Shown: positions 12,241 to 24,936 of the stretch, piece after piece
Layout: every line of letters starts with the position of its first letter
Position numbering within the stretch: position 1 is the first letter of the stretch
Source: Dryococelus australis
Taxonomy: Eukaryota > Arthropoda > Insecta > Phasmatodea > Phasmatidae
Length of the DNA: 64,000 nucleotides
Assembly (NCBI GenBank): GCA_029891345.1
Contig: CM057005.1
Span: 69,015,760-69,079,759 of the forward strand
Reading direction: 5' to 3'
Position numbers and translations under genes: made by a program
Notes under the pieces: model-generated
What the model was told of the DNA's origin: nothing
What the model saw: only the letters and a program-made list of their open reading frames with translations
Databases searched by the model: none

Positions 12241-15164
12241 ACCTAGAGCTGACGCACAGTTATTATGTTACCCTGAGCAGTGTGTTTGCTACAGAACAGC
12301 TGAGGAGATTAGCTAAAATCACAATATTTTTCTTAAGAGTCATGATTATTTTGTGGTGTTCATTTCCAGGAAATGTGTTCCTAAAACTAGCAATATTTTC
12401 TCTCCTGCTAATATTCATATTTCGTATCAGAAAAAGTTTGTTTTGAATCTCCCTAATAGTGTGTTGATAGTTTAGGATGGTACATGTAAATAATATCATA
12501 ATCCAGCAAATTTAAAGAAACATGTATTTTATGAAAATTATTTTTGACAACTCGTTCACTAATAATAAAACTGAATTTCTACACCTAAAATATTTCGTAT
12601 GCTTTTATTGTACCACTTTCTTGTGTCAAATACTAGGCACAACGAAAGTAAAAAAAAATTGCACATATGTTACTGTTTCTACAGTTTCTAAATGTCCAAA
12701 AAAATGCAAGTTAAAATTTTTCTTAACAGAAGAAGCATTTGTTATATGTAGTTTACATAAAAGTTGATTTTCTAAAGGAATTTTGTATCCAATCTATTTG
12801 CAATAGATTTGAATACACTAGATTTGTTGGTGAGCAATTCCACTTTTAGGAGTGTCATAATTATTCTGTGACAAAATAAACTGTTGCATATTTGTAAAGA
12901 TGTTAATTTTGCTGTTAATACCTTCATTTTTAGTTTCATTAAAATGTTCCAAATTTTTCGAAGTCATTTGTTTCATGTAGCTTGTAGGTACAGGACATAT
13001 TAGCAATTTAATTAATCTCTCTTTAAATTGGTTTTAGAAGGTTTGACGTGGGAAATTGTTTAGTTTTATAAATGCATGATACTTTCCTATTGCATGTACT
13101 CACATCTCTCCATTGTATATTTACGTTAGCTTGGTGTGGTTTTGTTTGTTGAGTTTGATGGCAGAAGTATAATGCTATATAGTTTATTGCTCACAATGTA
13201 ATATTATTGTATGTACAGTGAATACTCCATATAATTTGTATAAGTGGTCAAGTGTAAGAAAAGGCAAATTGCCTTTACTTCGCCAAATAAAATGAAGATA
13301 ACATTTTTTATTGTTTTTATTATTATCATATACAACCCCACGTTAGTATTTACTTATTTTTCTCAGCTCAGAGGAAAATTTGTTTTTCTAATAAGACTAA
13401 TTACGATACCTTGTCTAATCGCGTTATTTCCCACATTTTAATTTTTGTATTCCTGCATAACGTTTACGATTTGATTGAGAATTTATACTGATGGTTCTTA
13501 TCAACAGGGTTTTATGGTTCACTATTGTATATAAAGAGGCAGAAATAAAACATTTTTTCCTCCATACCCAATTTGTTACTGACTCGATTTTCAAGTCCGT
13601 TATTGTGAAACAGGCCATGAATGATTACCTATTCCTTTAACACTAAGTCCTAATGTACACTGTTATTTGGTATTTTTCTGTTGGTCTTGTGGAATGTGCA
13701 CAAGTGAAAAAAAAATAAAAGCATATGCAGTTCTTAATAAACCTTCGTGTGACTGAATAGGTCACAAACTCACAAAATGTTTTAGAAAGGCTGTAATCCC
13801 GTAAAGCACAAATGTTTTGAGGAAGCTTTGAAAAAAATAAGCCGGTTAAGTATTACATCAAGGTTCTCAAAAAGACAGTTTTCATAAATAGTTTAAGATA
13901 TATACAATAATTGTACAGAATAACACTCGTACAAATTTTAAAAACCATTTACATGTGGTAAGTGTTATGTGTGTCTGTAATCAGTATTTCATTCTGGGAA
14001 TACACTAAGCCATAGTATTGATAGTGAGAACGGGCCACGCAAAGATTTATCACCAAAATGAAATTCTATTCATCCAACTGCAGCATCACTATAATTAAAA
14101 TTTTCACAGTGTCCAGTAAATATGCGAAACTGTACATCTTATTATACCTTGTTATAGGTACCACAAACATTTATATGCACGTACAAATGTCTATGACATT
14201 AAGATGTTTTGTCCGTGAAGTAAAATTATGACATGCAATTTCGGTTACTTTAGTTGTACTTTTAGGTTACAATTTAGAGCCTTACTGCAGCATTTAACTT
14301 ATTAGTATTATTTCTCACGTTTCTGGCAGAAACAATAATTGCAACTGTGATAAAGACCCTTGTTATGCCTTGCGTAGTGTGTAGTACATTTATTTTTTCA
14401 TAGAACCTAATATGTTTGTGTTTCCCATTAAATGTGTAAGTGTAATTATCATGAATCATTATTAGCTAATGTCAGCCTTATTTCTCTTATAATTACATAT
14501 ATTTATTATTATTGCTATTTTTTGTATGGTACAAGTAGTGTGCGGTTTTTTTTTTTCCATTACAGGCTGACAGTTTTGACATAATCTTGTAAACTGCCAT
14601 ACGTGAAAAATGCTTACAACTACTGAAATATGGTGCGATAAAATTTTTTATCATTATATGCTAACCTTCCCAAACCAATATCACATGGAGTGTCAAAATC
14701 GCTGTTTCATATGCAAGAAATAGCACTCGAAACAGGCCGTTGGTGTGAGCGAGGTGAAAAGGAGCTTGTGTGGGAAGTGTTATAAATATACCCTTTAGAC
14801 ATATTTATACGTGAAATGAATTAGGGGCTTTATGGTTGTAATTGATAGGGGCTGTAGCTAGTGGTTGACAAGGGTTGATTAACTCTAAAACTGTCTAGGA
14901 TGAGAGTCTGGTTATTATTGAGTTAATGACATTACAAATACATAAATGCAGTTTACTTGTGCTGGGGGAGCGACCTGAAATAACTGTTTTCTATTGCTTC
15001 ATTAGACTTAAGTAACATTATTGTGTTTGTCCCACCTTGACCTTGACTGTAGTTGTACCGTGGCTGTTGGAAATGACGAAACAGCGACGGCACAGCTGTT
15101 CTTTGTAGTGGTCTTTCATTGCCGGCATCGAGAGGAGAACGACGATGGCTGCCACTCCGCATAG
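12241..15164. other. Gene-free AT-rich stretch
   Basis: No open frame here has recognisable protein-family content, and no repeat structure stands out apart from A/T homopolymers. The first ~500 bp could include the 3' untranslated region of the Mutator/YqaJ locus. I see nothing else to support. Confidence 0.5.
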
Positions 15165-15389
15165 CTAGATATTGGCGTCGCAGTGGTACAATCTGCCCTG
15201 GTTTCTGGTTCGTAGTGGTTCCTGTTTACAGTAATTTGGCAAAGCACGCCCTGCTTGTCTCAATCGCCATCCTGAATTGTACTGAATGTGAGCGGGCGTG
15301 TTCAGATGACGATGCAAATTGTAGGCGCCTTCACGCCGGCCTAACAGAAGGAAGTAGGAAGCGAGGCTTGTGACGAGGAGCGATGCCAT
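15165..15389 (-). CDS. Candidate small ORF with signal-like N-terminus (weak)
   Basis: On the minus strand an ATG at 15389 opens a 74-codon frame beginning MASLLVTSLASYFLLLG. This hydrophobic stretch could be a signal peptide or anchor; a basic, asparagine- and arginine-rich tail without recognisable domain follows. About 60 bp upstream (15451-15460) is the minus-strand A/T box TATTTATAAG, a TATA-like match, in a locally GC-rich island (15000-15530). The same frame is open further upstream to 15449. No homologue is known to me. Length, composition and isolation also fit a chance ORF or the leader of an old retroelement, so confidence is low. Confidence 0.2.
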   Translation of the reverse strand: MASLLVTSLASYFLLLGRREGAYNLHRHLNTPAHIQYNSGWRLRQAGRALPNYCKQEPLRTRNQGRLYHCDANI

Positions 15390-15529
15390 GTGGCCGGGAC
15401 TGAAGAAGTGAATCAACTCTAGTACAGAAGACTCGCAGCAGCTGGGCACTCTTATAAATAACCACCCCTACTCGCCCCGGAGGTCAGGACAGACAGCCAA
15501 CAGGCCACTCCCTCTCCGCTCTTAAAACC

Positions 15530-18500
15530 ACGTGTCTGATCCTGGCGTAAGACATTTTTCCTATATAGTGGGCCCAATGACGAAGAAGAAGCGGAAATAT
15601 AAATTTAGAGGAAAACAACAGATAAGAGAAAATTCTAACATTTCAAAAACAAATATAACATTAAACTTATATATGCGACTTATAATATAGTGAAATATTA
15701 TTCTTGACTTTATACGTACTAAATCATACCGTATATGTGGTATGTTCTTACTCGCCTATGACTTAAAACAACAATATTTATTTCAAACTAGAATTGTTTT
15801 ATCATTCATTCAGGTCAGAATATTTAACTACACTATACGTCCGACTCTGTGATTTTAATAAGTATTATTTTATTGAATATTCAATTATTGGGCCGATATA
15901 TACTGGCGATTTAGTGGAATTCACTAAGGTTTTTCCGTCAGACCAGTGCAATTCACTTAGAATCAGTAGAAGTCCAGTTTGATAAGCGAACAACAGCAAC
16001 TAAAAATATCAATACAATTTTACTGATTCAAGTGGAGCATTTTCAACAGATCTGCAGTCAAATTAGTTGATTTGGAACATTTTTTAATGTTTCGATTTTA
16101 GAGTGTAAAATGCAGCATTTCTATAATATATTTCATAAGTAATGTTTATTAGTAAATTAGCATTCTAACTCTCTTCAAGGGTGTCGGTAGAGCAGCAATT
16201 ATTCTTCATGAAATAATTGTTGCTTCAGTATTTATATTATAATTAAAAAAAATTAATGAAGCCTTCTTAATCGAGTACGTTAACTATCTTCTGTTTCCTT
16301 ATCTGACTCTTATTAAGTTATTGAAGTTACAAACATTTATCTGTCATGAAGTAACAGTTCCTAGAAGTCACAAAAATTGTTTTCAGATATATATTTCAGC
16401 AGTCGGAAACATAATTTGTTTTTTTAGTTCTTTCATAACATGGCTTAAAGAACTTTTCATTGGAAATGTTGACACACATGCCCACTTCTTACAAATAAAA
16501 GCGTATTTTAACAGTGGACAACAATAGGTAAGGTCTGACAAAAATAGTCACAAATTCTCTTAATGAATCAGCAGCACCATTTGGTGATTTTAGTAGAAGT
16601 AAATATGTAGGCCTACTACCTAAGTTAACAGGAAATGAAATTGGGATGCCGTAAAAAAGCCGGTTGTGTTTTAAAAATTTATTACTCTTTACAAACATGA
16701 CTAAAAGACAAAATCGTTCATGAATATATAAATAAAAAAAGTGTTTTGTGTCTAAAACAGATTAACAATTGCAGTTTGCTCAATTAACAAGTAGAACAAT
16801 TTTTTTTATTGGTCGTGCTATTCTTACGCCCTATGATCAGGGATGGCTCAGATGTTAAAATAATCCAAATGAGGGTTTTATGCGGATACTGAAACACTAT
16901 TTGGCACTTAACTTAGCATTTTTCCACCCAGTATAAGATAGAAATCCTGACTTGTGAACCGCAATACATGGTTTGTAATATCTTTCCAACATCGGTCTCT
17001 GCACTACTAACACTGTACGTGCCGCAGTCTCACACTGCGTACAGCGCGTGGGCTGCTGAGGCACTCACGCATGACAGACAATGTGCACCTCTCCCCGCTC
17101 AACATGAAATGCCATTGCGCAGCTCCCCTTGTGTACTTCCCCTCTCAAGCTTCCCCCACTCAATGCGCTGGCAACCCTGGTAACTGTGAGCAGACATGCC
17201 TCCTTGTTGCTGATAACTTTTGGCTCCAAGCAGAAGAGGAATCTGTAGCTAACTAAGGAATGCTCTTAATCTCGGCTCCGCGGGCTCTTTGAAGTTTATA
17301 ACCAAACAATTTAAAAATAGTAACAAACACTTGAACACATTTTAAGACATATTAAACCCTGCAAATACAATATAACACATTTTACACTCAAAAAAATAAT
17401 ATTTATATGGAAGTTCAGAATGATTATTGGTCTCTCTGCACACGCGCAGGACACATGACACGTGTGTGGTGAGCGCCGTCATGGGCTCTAGTGCCACTGG
17501 TTGTTAGCCGGCGTCTAATAAATATTCATTATATGAAACTGTATCATAAACCTAAAGCTTGTCCTCCACCACATACCCTGACGAGCCCCTGACCAGCTCC
17601 TCCTCCTCCTCCTCCCCCCTGCCGCTCCCCCCTCCCTCCTCCTCTCACAGTGAAATTAGTTCTCAGACAAACATTAAATTTCTAAAATGAGAGTTGTTTC
17701 AAATCAAAATGTTTAACCAGATTTTGAGCATTTAGTAGCCAAGAAAAGCTGCCAGCCTTCTAGTAGTACTTTATATATCTGTGTAAGCTTTCCTAATTTC
17801 TAGATTTCTTAATACCTGATTTTACATTTATTTTCATACGTGTATTATTTTTGTATGGTATTCAGTTGTGCAAGTTCAAAATAGAATGATATTTGGACAA
17901 AATATATACCTTTTTCTTTCCTGATATGCGGTTAATGCTCTTTTAATTACATTTTATGGCCCAGACACCAGATTGAATGTGACATCCCTGCTTTAAAATA
18001 TTCCCTTGCTGTTTTCCTATTACCTTGGTGAACGTACTTGGAGTTTTCATCCTTAAAAATTTAAACATATGAGAACCAAATGATGTGGATTCTTTTCTGT
18101 CAGTGTAGTAATCTTATTCTTAAGTACTTCAAAGTTTCTCCAACCTTGGCCATTTGTTGTTTTATGCTCGAGTTCTATGTTTAAAAAATGTCAGATTCTG
18201 AAAATATTTCCATGCTTTAGATGTGGCTGCAGGTGAGGATCCAGCAAAGTGGAAGGGTCACAAGGGGACATAGCACCCTTCCCCTTACCAAGCCCTCATA
18301 TTGAAATGAAACTGTCCTGTGAGTGTTTTAAAACTGAAATATAATTATATTTAAAATGTTTAAAGTACTGATTTTATTAAATTATAGGGGGCTGCCATCT
18401 CCCATGCTGCCACGAATCAGAAGTCTAATGATTGCACAATGGAAAAATGCCCTGCCCCCCCCCCCCCCCCCCCCCCCCCTAGTCATCCATGACTGAAAAT

Positions 18501-18927
18501 AAATTTATGATCCTGTGTGGCTCTTGGCTTGCACCAGTCCTGCCTTCAGGCAGTGGAAGGCTGTATTTCAATTCGTTATGAGTTTTGTTTCTTGTAATTT
18601 GAATTTAGCATTTGTAAAGTTTAGTGGGACACCACAACATTCAACTGTTTAGCATGCTGTGCTACTATTATTTTGGTGTTATCATGATTCCTAAATGAAA
18701 AACCCACAAAGTCTTAAAAACAACAGTAATTATTCCAGAAAGTTGTTCGAGGGCTGTTTAAAATTTTAAATTAACAAAATAAAACAAATATGTGAAATTT
18801 GTACTTAAAACAAAAATTGTGCCATCAGGAAATACATACATATTTCAAGATGATTTCAGCAACTTTCTTTGTGAAATAATTGTTGTGAGTACCATACACA
18901 TTTGTTTATTCCAATAACCTTGTGTAC
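15530..18927. other. Gene-free stretch with pyrimidine-rich tract and C25 run
   Basis: I find no supported gene. A C/T-rich, CTCCTCC-type tract lies at about 17586-17645. An uninterrupted run of 25 C is at 18455-18479. The 16980-17280 interval is less AT-rich but carries no recognisable product. Confidence 0.5.
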
Positions 18928-19129
18928 ATGTTGTGTCGAACATCGCGATGAACTGTATAACACAAAAGTTTTTTGATCTGAAAACTGGCGGGCAATAATA
19001 AAGACCATTATCCCAAACGAATTGCAAACAACTGACTGTCTAAATCTGATAATTCCTAGAAGCACACTGATGGCAATGGTGGGAAGTTAAAATCTGTATA
19101 CAGCAATATTTACAAAGATATCTATACAC
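18928..19129 (-). repeat. 3' LTR (or conserved part of it) of the BEL/Pao element
   Basis: Direct-repeat partner of 24723-24936: shared blocks include GAACTGTATAA/GGACTGTATAA, AACTGGCGGGCAATAA/AACTGGTGGGCAATAA and GCAAACAACTGACTGTCT/GCGAACAACTGACTGTCT. Similarity fades left of 18928, so the outer part may be truncated or diverged. This copy lacks 12 bp present in the partner. Confidence 0.8.
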
Positions 19130-19168
19130 ACAATAAAAAACTTCACCGCCAACCTTGAAATATTAATT

Positions 19169-19654
19169 TCAACCTTTAAAGGGCAGGGGGCACTGTTTAA
19201 CGGTTCCGTCCGCTGTGCGGACAGCGGATACTCTAGGCACTTTATCACAACCAGGGTGTAGCTCTACGATGCATCCTAAGTGCCACTGCAGCGGAGGAAC
19301 CCTGTCCTCTTTTACTAATACAAACTGCCGAGGGTGAAGAGGTTGATTCTCTTCCTGGCACTTTGGATGCTGCTGTAAGGTGTGAAGAGATACTCCTGAT
19401 GTCAGCATTTCCAGAAATTGCTGAAGCTTCTCCATGAGCTGCCAACGCTGTAAATGATTCAGCTGGACGTCTTTTATGTTTGGTTCTGGAACAAGTGGCT
19501 CAAGAGTTAAAAAATGACCAGGAGTAAGTGTGGACAACTCAGTCAGGTCTGAGCTCAGTGGACAGAGAGACCTGGAGTTGAGGATGGCTTCGATCTGCAC
19601 AAGAACGGTATTCAGTTCCTCGTAAGGGACTTGCTCACGAATAACACACCTCAT
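19169..19654 (-). pseudogene. BEL/Pao pol C-terminus (DUF5641-type)
   Basis: A 161-residue frame beginning near the end of the integrase, with EAILNSRSLCPLSSD, LTPGHFL, and a tryptophan-containing LQRWQLMEKLQQF. It ends with VLVKEDRVPPLQWHLGCI, VPRVSAVRTADGTVKQ and a short tail. These are the standard markers of the segment after the integrase core in BEL/Pao polyproteins. The stop just before the 3' LTR is in the expected place. Confidence 0.85.
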
Positions 19655-19855
19655 ATGGAACTTGACCGACTTAACTGTGGCTTCCCATAATCCACCGAAG
19701 TGAGGCGCTGCAGGGGATTAAAATGCCAAGTTATCCTAAGGGAGGACAAGGAGCTTGCCATGGTCTGTTGCTATTTGGGAGAAGCAAGCAGCTGTCACAG
19801 CTCATTCAGATAGTTATTAGTATCCACAAAGTTGGTTCCACAGTTGCTATATAAG

Positions 19856-20362
19856 TCAGATGACCTGCCACAACGGGCAAGGAATTTTGTATGCACCTAG
19901 AAATACATCAATAGGTATGTTAGATGCCAACTCAAGGTGCATTGCTTTTGTTACACAACAAACAAATATGCAAAGATAAGCTTTTAACAACACTGGGCAA
20001 TGAACTTGAGCTAGCTTGATAGTAAATGGACCAGCATAGTCCACCCCGACCTTTGCAAAGGGTTTCACCTGCTGAATCCTCATGGCAGGAAGGTCTCCCA
20101 TTAATGGTACCGAAGAAGCAGTTCTTGTCTTAAAGCACTTGAGGCTGTAACGAAGACAGTGATAAATGGCAGACCCCTCTGTAAGTATCCGAAATTGTGT
20201 CCTGTGGATACTCTGAAATGTTTGAACACCAGGATGCTGATTGACTTCATGAGAATGACTGATTACTAAGTCTGTGAACGAGTGCAATTTGGGGAGTAAA
20301 GCCTGGTGCTTTTGCTCAAATGGTAAGTTTGACTGTGGCAGCCTACCGCCCACCCTGTCCAC
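19856..20362 (-). pseudogene. BEL/Pao integrase region, frame-broken
   Basis: The frame starts DRVGGRLPQSNL, the usual entry to the zinc-binding part of BEL integrases. It continues with LVISHSHEVNQHPGVQTF (histidine pair of the H-H-C-C finger), MGDLPAMRI, and then the core signature FAKVGVDYAGPF with the first catalytic aspartate. CCVTKAMHLEL, carrying the region of the second acidic residue, follows. The stretch between 19655 and 19855 completes the core out of frame. The C-C pair of the finger appears only partly kept. Confidence 0.85.
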
Positions 20363-20372
20363 TGCACAGAGA

Positions 20373-21032
20373 TCAATAAATTACCAATTTGCAGATCTGA
20401 GGTGATACACTCTGCTGCTTCTTTAGAACATTAATATCCGCTTCAAAGCAAGAAACTTGGAAATACCTCAGCCAAATGTTTAAGCCTTTGCCTAGTTCAT
20501 GGGGTAGTAAAGCATCAGTGGCCTTGTTTTGTGGTGCTCGACATCCGTGAATAAAACGTACAACATATGCTGTTACGCAGATAAGCTTATTCAACTTGCT
20601 GCACATTTCAAGCAATAACTCCAGGGAGCTGGTGTCTACAAAGTTGCCGAATGAGAGAGTTTTCTGTTTAGAAATGATTGAGACTGATGCCGATGTCTCC
20701 TTTGTGGACGTATAGCATGGCCAATGATCACTGGTTTCCTTCAACCACCATGGTCCAGCCCACCACAAATGATGCTGCTGGAGCTGTGCTGGTGTCAAAC
20801 CATGTGAGGTGTAGTCGGCAGGATTTTCCTTCGACCGAATGTGATGTCACCACTCAGGTGATGTGTAATCTTGAATTTCACTGACTTGGTTGGCCACAAA
20901 GGTCTGCCAGAGGTGAGGTGACAATGTAATCCAAGATAAAACTACTCTAGAATCTGTCCAGGTGTAAGTGACCTTAATCTGCAGCCTCGATTCATAGTTG
21001 TTGTTGGTGAGACGGAGAAGCCGAGCTAGCAA
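20373..21032 (-). pseudogene. BEL/Pao pol, segment between RNase H and integrase
   Basis: Two adjacent frames cover this part. The upstream one (20847-21032) contains the RNase H-end motif YTWTDSRVVLSWI and FVANQVSEIQD. The downstream one (20373-20798) begins with the LTPAQLQQHHLWWAGPWWLKE-type block, in which tryptophan-rich WW.GP is usual before the integrase finger. A stop/frameshift separates them. Confidence 0.8.
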
Positions 21033-21049
21033 AAGGACAGCACAGAGTT

Positions 21050-22294
21050 TTAAGCGGGTAGGGACACCTTCACAGACGCAACCTTAGATTTGGCTACCAA
21101 CAGGTGAACTATTGCTGGAACCTGCAGAGATTTCACACAAAGATATACAACAGCAGTATAACCAATTTTGGAACCATCAGCGAATCCATGAAGTTTATAT
21201 GTGCACCCTTGCAGATTCACTAGTGGACGGGCCACAACGATGGACGACAATAATGACAGTTCAGATCTGACACGTTTCCACTTTTCGTGCACTTCCTGGG
21301 GTGGTTCAGTATCCCAGACCACACATTTCAGTCACAGCATCTGAATAAATTGTTTACCACACTAAGTTAATGGAGGTAGCCAACCAAATGGGTCAAACAC
21401 TCGAGCCAATTCTGACAGGATGATGTGTTTTGTAGGTGGATTGGAGTTGGGATGGATTACATACGAGAATGTGTCGGTGGAAGGGTTCCATTGCAGGCGT
21501 AGGACCTTAACAACCAAGTCACAGTCAAGATCGAAGGATTGAGATAATGGTGGATGAATGTCCTTCATTGGGAACCAATCCAACAAGGCCACAGGGTTGC
21601 TCATAAACTTTCTCAATTGAAATACACCTACCTGCAGTAATACTATGAGCTCCTGCTGTATATCGAGTGCAGCCACAACACTGCAAGCTCCAGTGGCTAC
21701 ATCGTCCACATACATGTCTGACGGTAAGATCTTTGCTGCAACAGAAAATCGGCTCTTCTCATCCTCTGCGAGTTGATGGAGAGTGCGTATGGCGAGATAT
21801 GGTGCAGATGACACCCCATAAGTGACTGTGTTCAGTCTGTATTCTGCGATGGGTTCATCATTCGAGGACCTCCACACAATTCTTTAATAATCTCTGTCAC
21901 TAGAATGAATGGATATCTGCCAATACGTGTGTTTAATGTCTGCAGTGAACACAATAGTGTACAGACGAAACTGAAGCAACACATCAACAGTGTTGCTTTG
22001 GAGTTGTGGCTCTATAAGAAGTAAGTCATTGAGCAATTGGCCATTTGTGAATCTTGCCGGTGTGTCAAACAACAGTCGCAACTTAGTGGTGGTACTATCA
22101 GGCGTTACTACAAAGTTGTGAGGAATATAGTAGGCCTCATTTAGAGTGATTTCTCCAGATGACAGGTAGTCTTCCATAAAATCTGTATACTGGGCTTTTA
22201 CTGAAGGTTTCAGTTTCCTCTTGAGATGATGAAGCTTATGTATTGCTTGGCTCTTAGATTCCCTTAACTGTGGTCTTGGTTGAAAAAAGGGCAA
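21050..22294 (-). pseudogene. BEL/Pao reverse transcriptase and RNase H-like domain
   Basis: Read from 22294: KQSAIHKLHHLKRKL-like entry, YIPHNFVV, LRLLFDTPARF, then FTADIKHTYWQISI with the first catalytic aspartate. A frame break near 21880 follows, then YGVSSAPYLAIRTL and the polymerase box MYVDDVATG (YVDD encoded at about 21701-21712). The domain continues to VFDPFGWLPP. After another break the RNase H part shows LHGFADGSKIGYTAVVYL. All landmarks of a BEL/Pao reverse transcriptase are present; the enzyme cannot be made in one piece because of breaks near 21880 and 21340. Confidence 0.9.
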
Positions 22295-22396
22295 AGTAAC
22301 ACTAGCGCCATGTGTGGTCCTTTGTATTATGAGCTGTTACGAACATCTCTTCACAGAGTGCTTCCTGAGGTTATTGATGTGTTTTCTGAGGGACTG

Positions 22397-23351
22397 CTAA
22401 TTCCCAGAACATTTGACAACATATTCAAGTGATGGGGACAATGTAAACAATGAAATACAACGTGATGTAATTGGTTGCGATGGAACAGCAGTTTTAACCC
22501 TTCCCATGAGGATCCATCCAAACACAGTCTCCAATGCGGTGGGCATTTTCTTGCTTCCATCCCTTTTGCGGCCAGTCATCAAGTGCAGAAACAACTCAGC
22601 ACCTATCAGTAAGTCGACTGGGCCTGGAGAGGCAAAGGTAATATCTGTAAGTTTCAGGTCCGTTACAGCATCACAAATGCTAGAGGGTAGCTGAGCATTA
22701 GGGAGATCACATGAAATGTGCAATAGAATAAAAGCGTCCAGACTGAATGATGGAGAGGTTTGTCCTAAAGGATTGATTAGGCAAGTCGTGGTCGACTTGG
22801 AAACACTGACTGGGACATTGGATAATCCATTGATCGGGAGCTGAATCTTCTGTCGGGACAGTCCCAATCGCTGTAAACAGGCCTTGGTTATGAAACTAGC
22901 CTGACTAGCTGAGTCTAGAAGGGCACATACTTATTGGGGAGTTCCAAATGCATCCTGGATTTCTACTAGAGCAGTAGATAGCAAAACGGTGGTGGTAGCT
23001 GTTATGCTGGTATGAGCTGCAAGTGTGGACACAATTTTAGTTTTGCCATCTCCTGTAGGTTCTTCTATTGTAATATCCAAGGAATTTGGAGTTACAGTTT
23101 CTAGTTTCATGTGATGATCTGAGGTAGTTCAAACACAAATTCAACTTTTTGGTAAGAGCATAATGTTCCTTTGGACCTATAATCAGCAACTGGGAGCACT
23201 GGGAAGGAATGTGGTCCATCTTACATAGGATAGAATTAGCAGTAGCTGTTTGTGTCATGTTCACCATGGAAGTAGTGGGACTGTACAAATTATGTTTGCT
23301 GGATTTGGACACAGTTGAAGTATTTGACATAGATGTCTTGATATGGTACAA
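22397..23351 (-). pseudogene. BEL/Pao zinc-finger remnant and DUF1758-type aspartic protease
   Basis: The protease active-site region lies at about 22870-22930 and reads LLDSASQ on the minus strand, the aspartate-serine-alanine-serine form of the retropepsin-like site. It is followed by QKIQLPINGL and, after about 70 residues, VDLLIGAELFLHLM and TVFGWILMG, all typical of DUF1758. The upstream piece (23037-23351) has a lone cysteine-rich stretch (LCLNYLRSSHETRNCNSKF) that looks like a decayed CCHC finger. Confidence 0.8.
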
Positions 23352-23648
23352 ACCGACTACTTCGGCTTATTGACACTGCTTTTCTAAAAACTCTATGAAT
23401 TCTGTCAGCTTTGGTAGTGATGAATCACTTACTGTCAGCTCCCACTGGCGGTGCAGATAAGGATCCAGTTTCTCCTCCATCAAGTGAAGCAACAAGTCCC
23501 AGTGATCCCAGGAAATTTCTATGCTCACAGAGCTCCCATATTTTCGGCTAGTGCAGTTAGTAGTGTACGCATAAAGCTTGAAGAGTCAGATGATATCGCT
23601 GGCACTTGAAGTAACGCTTCAATGTGGTTTGAGGTTATGAGTCTTTTG

Positions 23649-24239
23649 TCATATTTCCTCACTAAAATTTCCATGCAGACTGTAATTTTCCTCTGAGAGT
23701 GGTAGAGACTGGATTAACAACAATGGCTCTGCAGATAAACATGACTTCAGGTACATGAAACAATCCACCTGAGATAAGTTATCATTGTGGGCTACCATAA
23801 ACTGAAACAAGTTTGCAAAGTACGACCATGTCTTCGGGTCATCATTGAAACTGGGAAGCTGAATAGTGGGTAACTTGACATGTGATGACATGTTTGAATG
23901 TGACTGGGTTGCTACTTTGTCAATCAAATGATTTCTTGTTATGACATGGTCATGTACAGCCATTACGGTATAATACTCATCATCAAACTTGATAAGCTGT
24001 TGGGCATGAGACAGTGTGTCAAACTCACTATTGCCTTTAAGTGCAACTTCTAGTGCAATGCAATCATCATCAAAACCATTCCGGATTTGAGCAAAGTCCC
24101 AGTAAGTTGAAAGGCAGAGATGTGCATTGGTACTGTCACCTTGTACAGAAGTTGACAATGTAAATGCATGGTGTAGTTGATTTTCCGCTCTTTCGAGACG
24201 TCTCTGAAGGGCCAGGTGTTTATCAGCCATGTTCACCAT
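23649..24239 (-). pseudogene. BEL/Pao gag (DUF1759-type)
   Basis: A 196-residue frame from an ATG at 24239 with a coiled-coil-like N-terminus (LQRRLERAENQL). The motif KLPTIQLPSFNDDPKTWSYF follows, then VAHNDNLSQVDCFMYLKSCL and LIQSLPLSEENY, the signature of DUF1759 gag. Gag particles package element RNA. The frame ends early relative to normal gag, where a decayed segment (23352-23648) leads to the finger. Confidence 0.85.
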
Positions 24240-24299
24240 TATTCCGCACTATTAAGGTCAAAAAGCAACAGGCACGTGACTCTTGCATACACTGCTAAT

Positions 24300-24440
24300 C
24301 CTGATTGTAATAGTGATTGACTAACCATGATTAGTAACAGGTGATTTTATCACAGTTTTTAAAACTAACAGTGATTTGTAACTGTGATAACTGATTTTAA
24401 CACAGTTCTTGAACTAAGTAGATGTGCTTTCATAACTGTT
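24300..24440. repeat. Short imperfect repeats around TAACTGTGATAA/TAACAGTGAT
   Basis: Within the 5' untranslated part of the BEL/Pao element, the words TAACAGTGATT, TAACTGTGATAA and TTAACACAGTT recur several times in direct and inverted order over about 140 bp. Possibly a structured leader; no known motif. Confidence 0.4.
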
Positions 24441-24722
24441 CCACTGTACATTAACCTTATCCTTAGTACGTGTAGATCACTGTGACTACGAACGAGATAC
24501 ACACGTCAATACAAACTGAATGCAAATATGCCCGTCTTGGCAAGGTACTGATGTATAAATGCTTACAATGTGCTGGGACCAAATTCCACCACAACTTCTG
24601 AAAAACTCTTGACGAAATATAACTCGTGACAGAGGTGACGCCACGCAAACAAATACACAAAACAGTGACGCGGTGGATATTCAACTATGTCAGAACAATA
24701 TCTGGCTTGGTTGGACCAATAA

Positions 24723-24936
24723 ATGTTGAGTCGAACATTGTGATGGACTGTATAATACGAAAGTTTGTTGATATGAAAACTGGTGGGCAATAACAAATGC
24801 CATTTTTCCCGAACGAATTGCGAACAACTGACTGTCTGAATCTGCTAGTTTCTAGAAGCACCACGAGTGCGTCACTGATGGCAATGGCGGGAAGTTCAAA
24901 TCTTTACACAGTAATATTTACAAAGAAGTCAATACA
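24723..24936 (-). repeat. 5' LTR (or conserved part) of the BEL/Pao element
   Basis: Partner of 18928-19129. It carries a 12-bp stretch (around 24865-24876, CACGAGTGCGTC) missing from the other copy. In element orientation it begins close to TGTATTGACTTC, compatible with a TG start, but the other copy differs there, so the exact edge is uncertain. Confidence 0.8.

Larger units (their letters stand above)
18928..24936 (-). mobile_element. BEL/Pao LTR retrotransposon, decayed, minus strand
   Basis: A complete-order BEL/Pao element read right to left: 5' LTR, gag, DUF1758-type aspartic protease, reverse transcriptase, RNase H-like part, integrase and the C-terminal DUF5641-type segment, then the 3' LTR. 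It is bounded by a direct repeat of just over 200 bp, about 80-85 percent alike by eye (18928-19129 and 24723-24936). All pol domains are identifiable but split among ORFs by stops and frameshifts, so it is not expected to be active. The LTR divergence and coding decay together suggest an old insertion. It lies upstream of the first ANKIB1 exon found and may be in its first intron. Confidence 0.9.
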
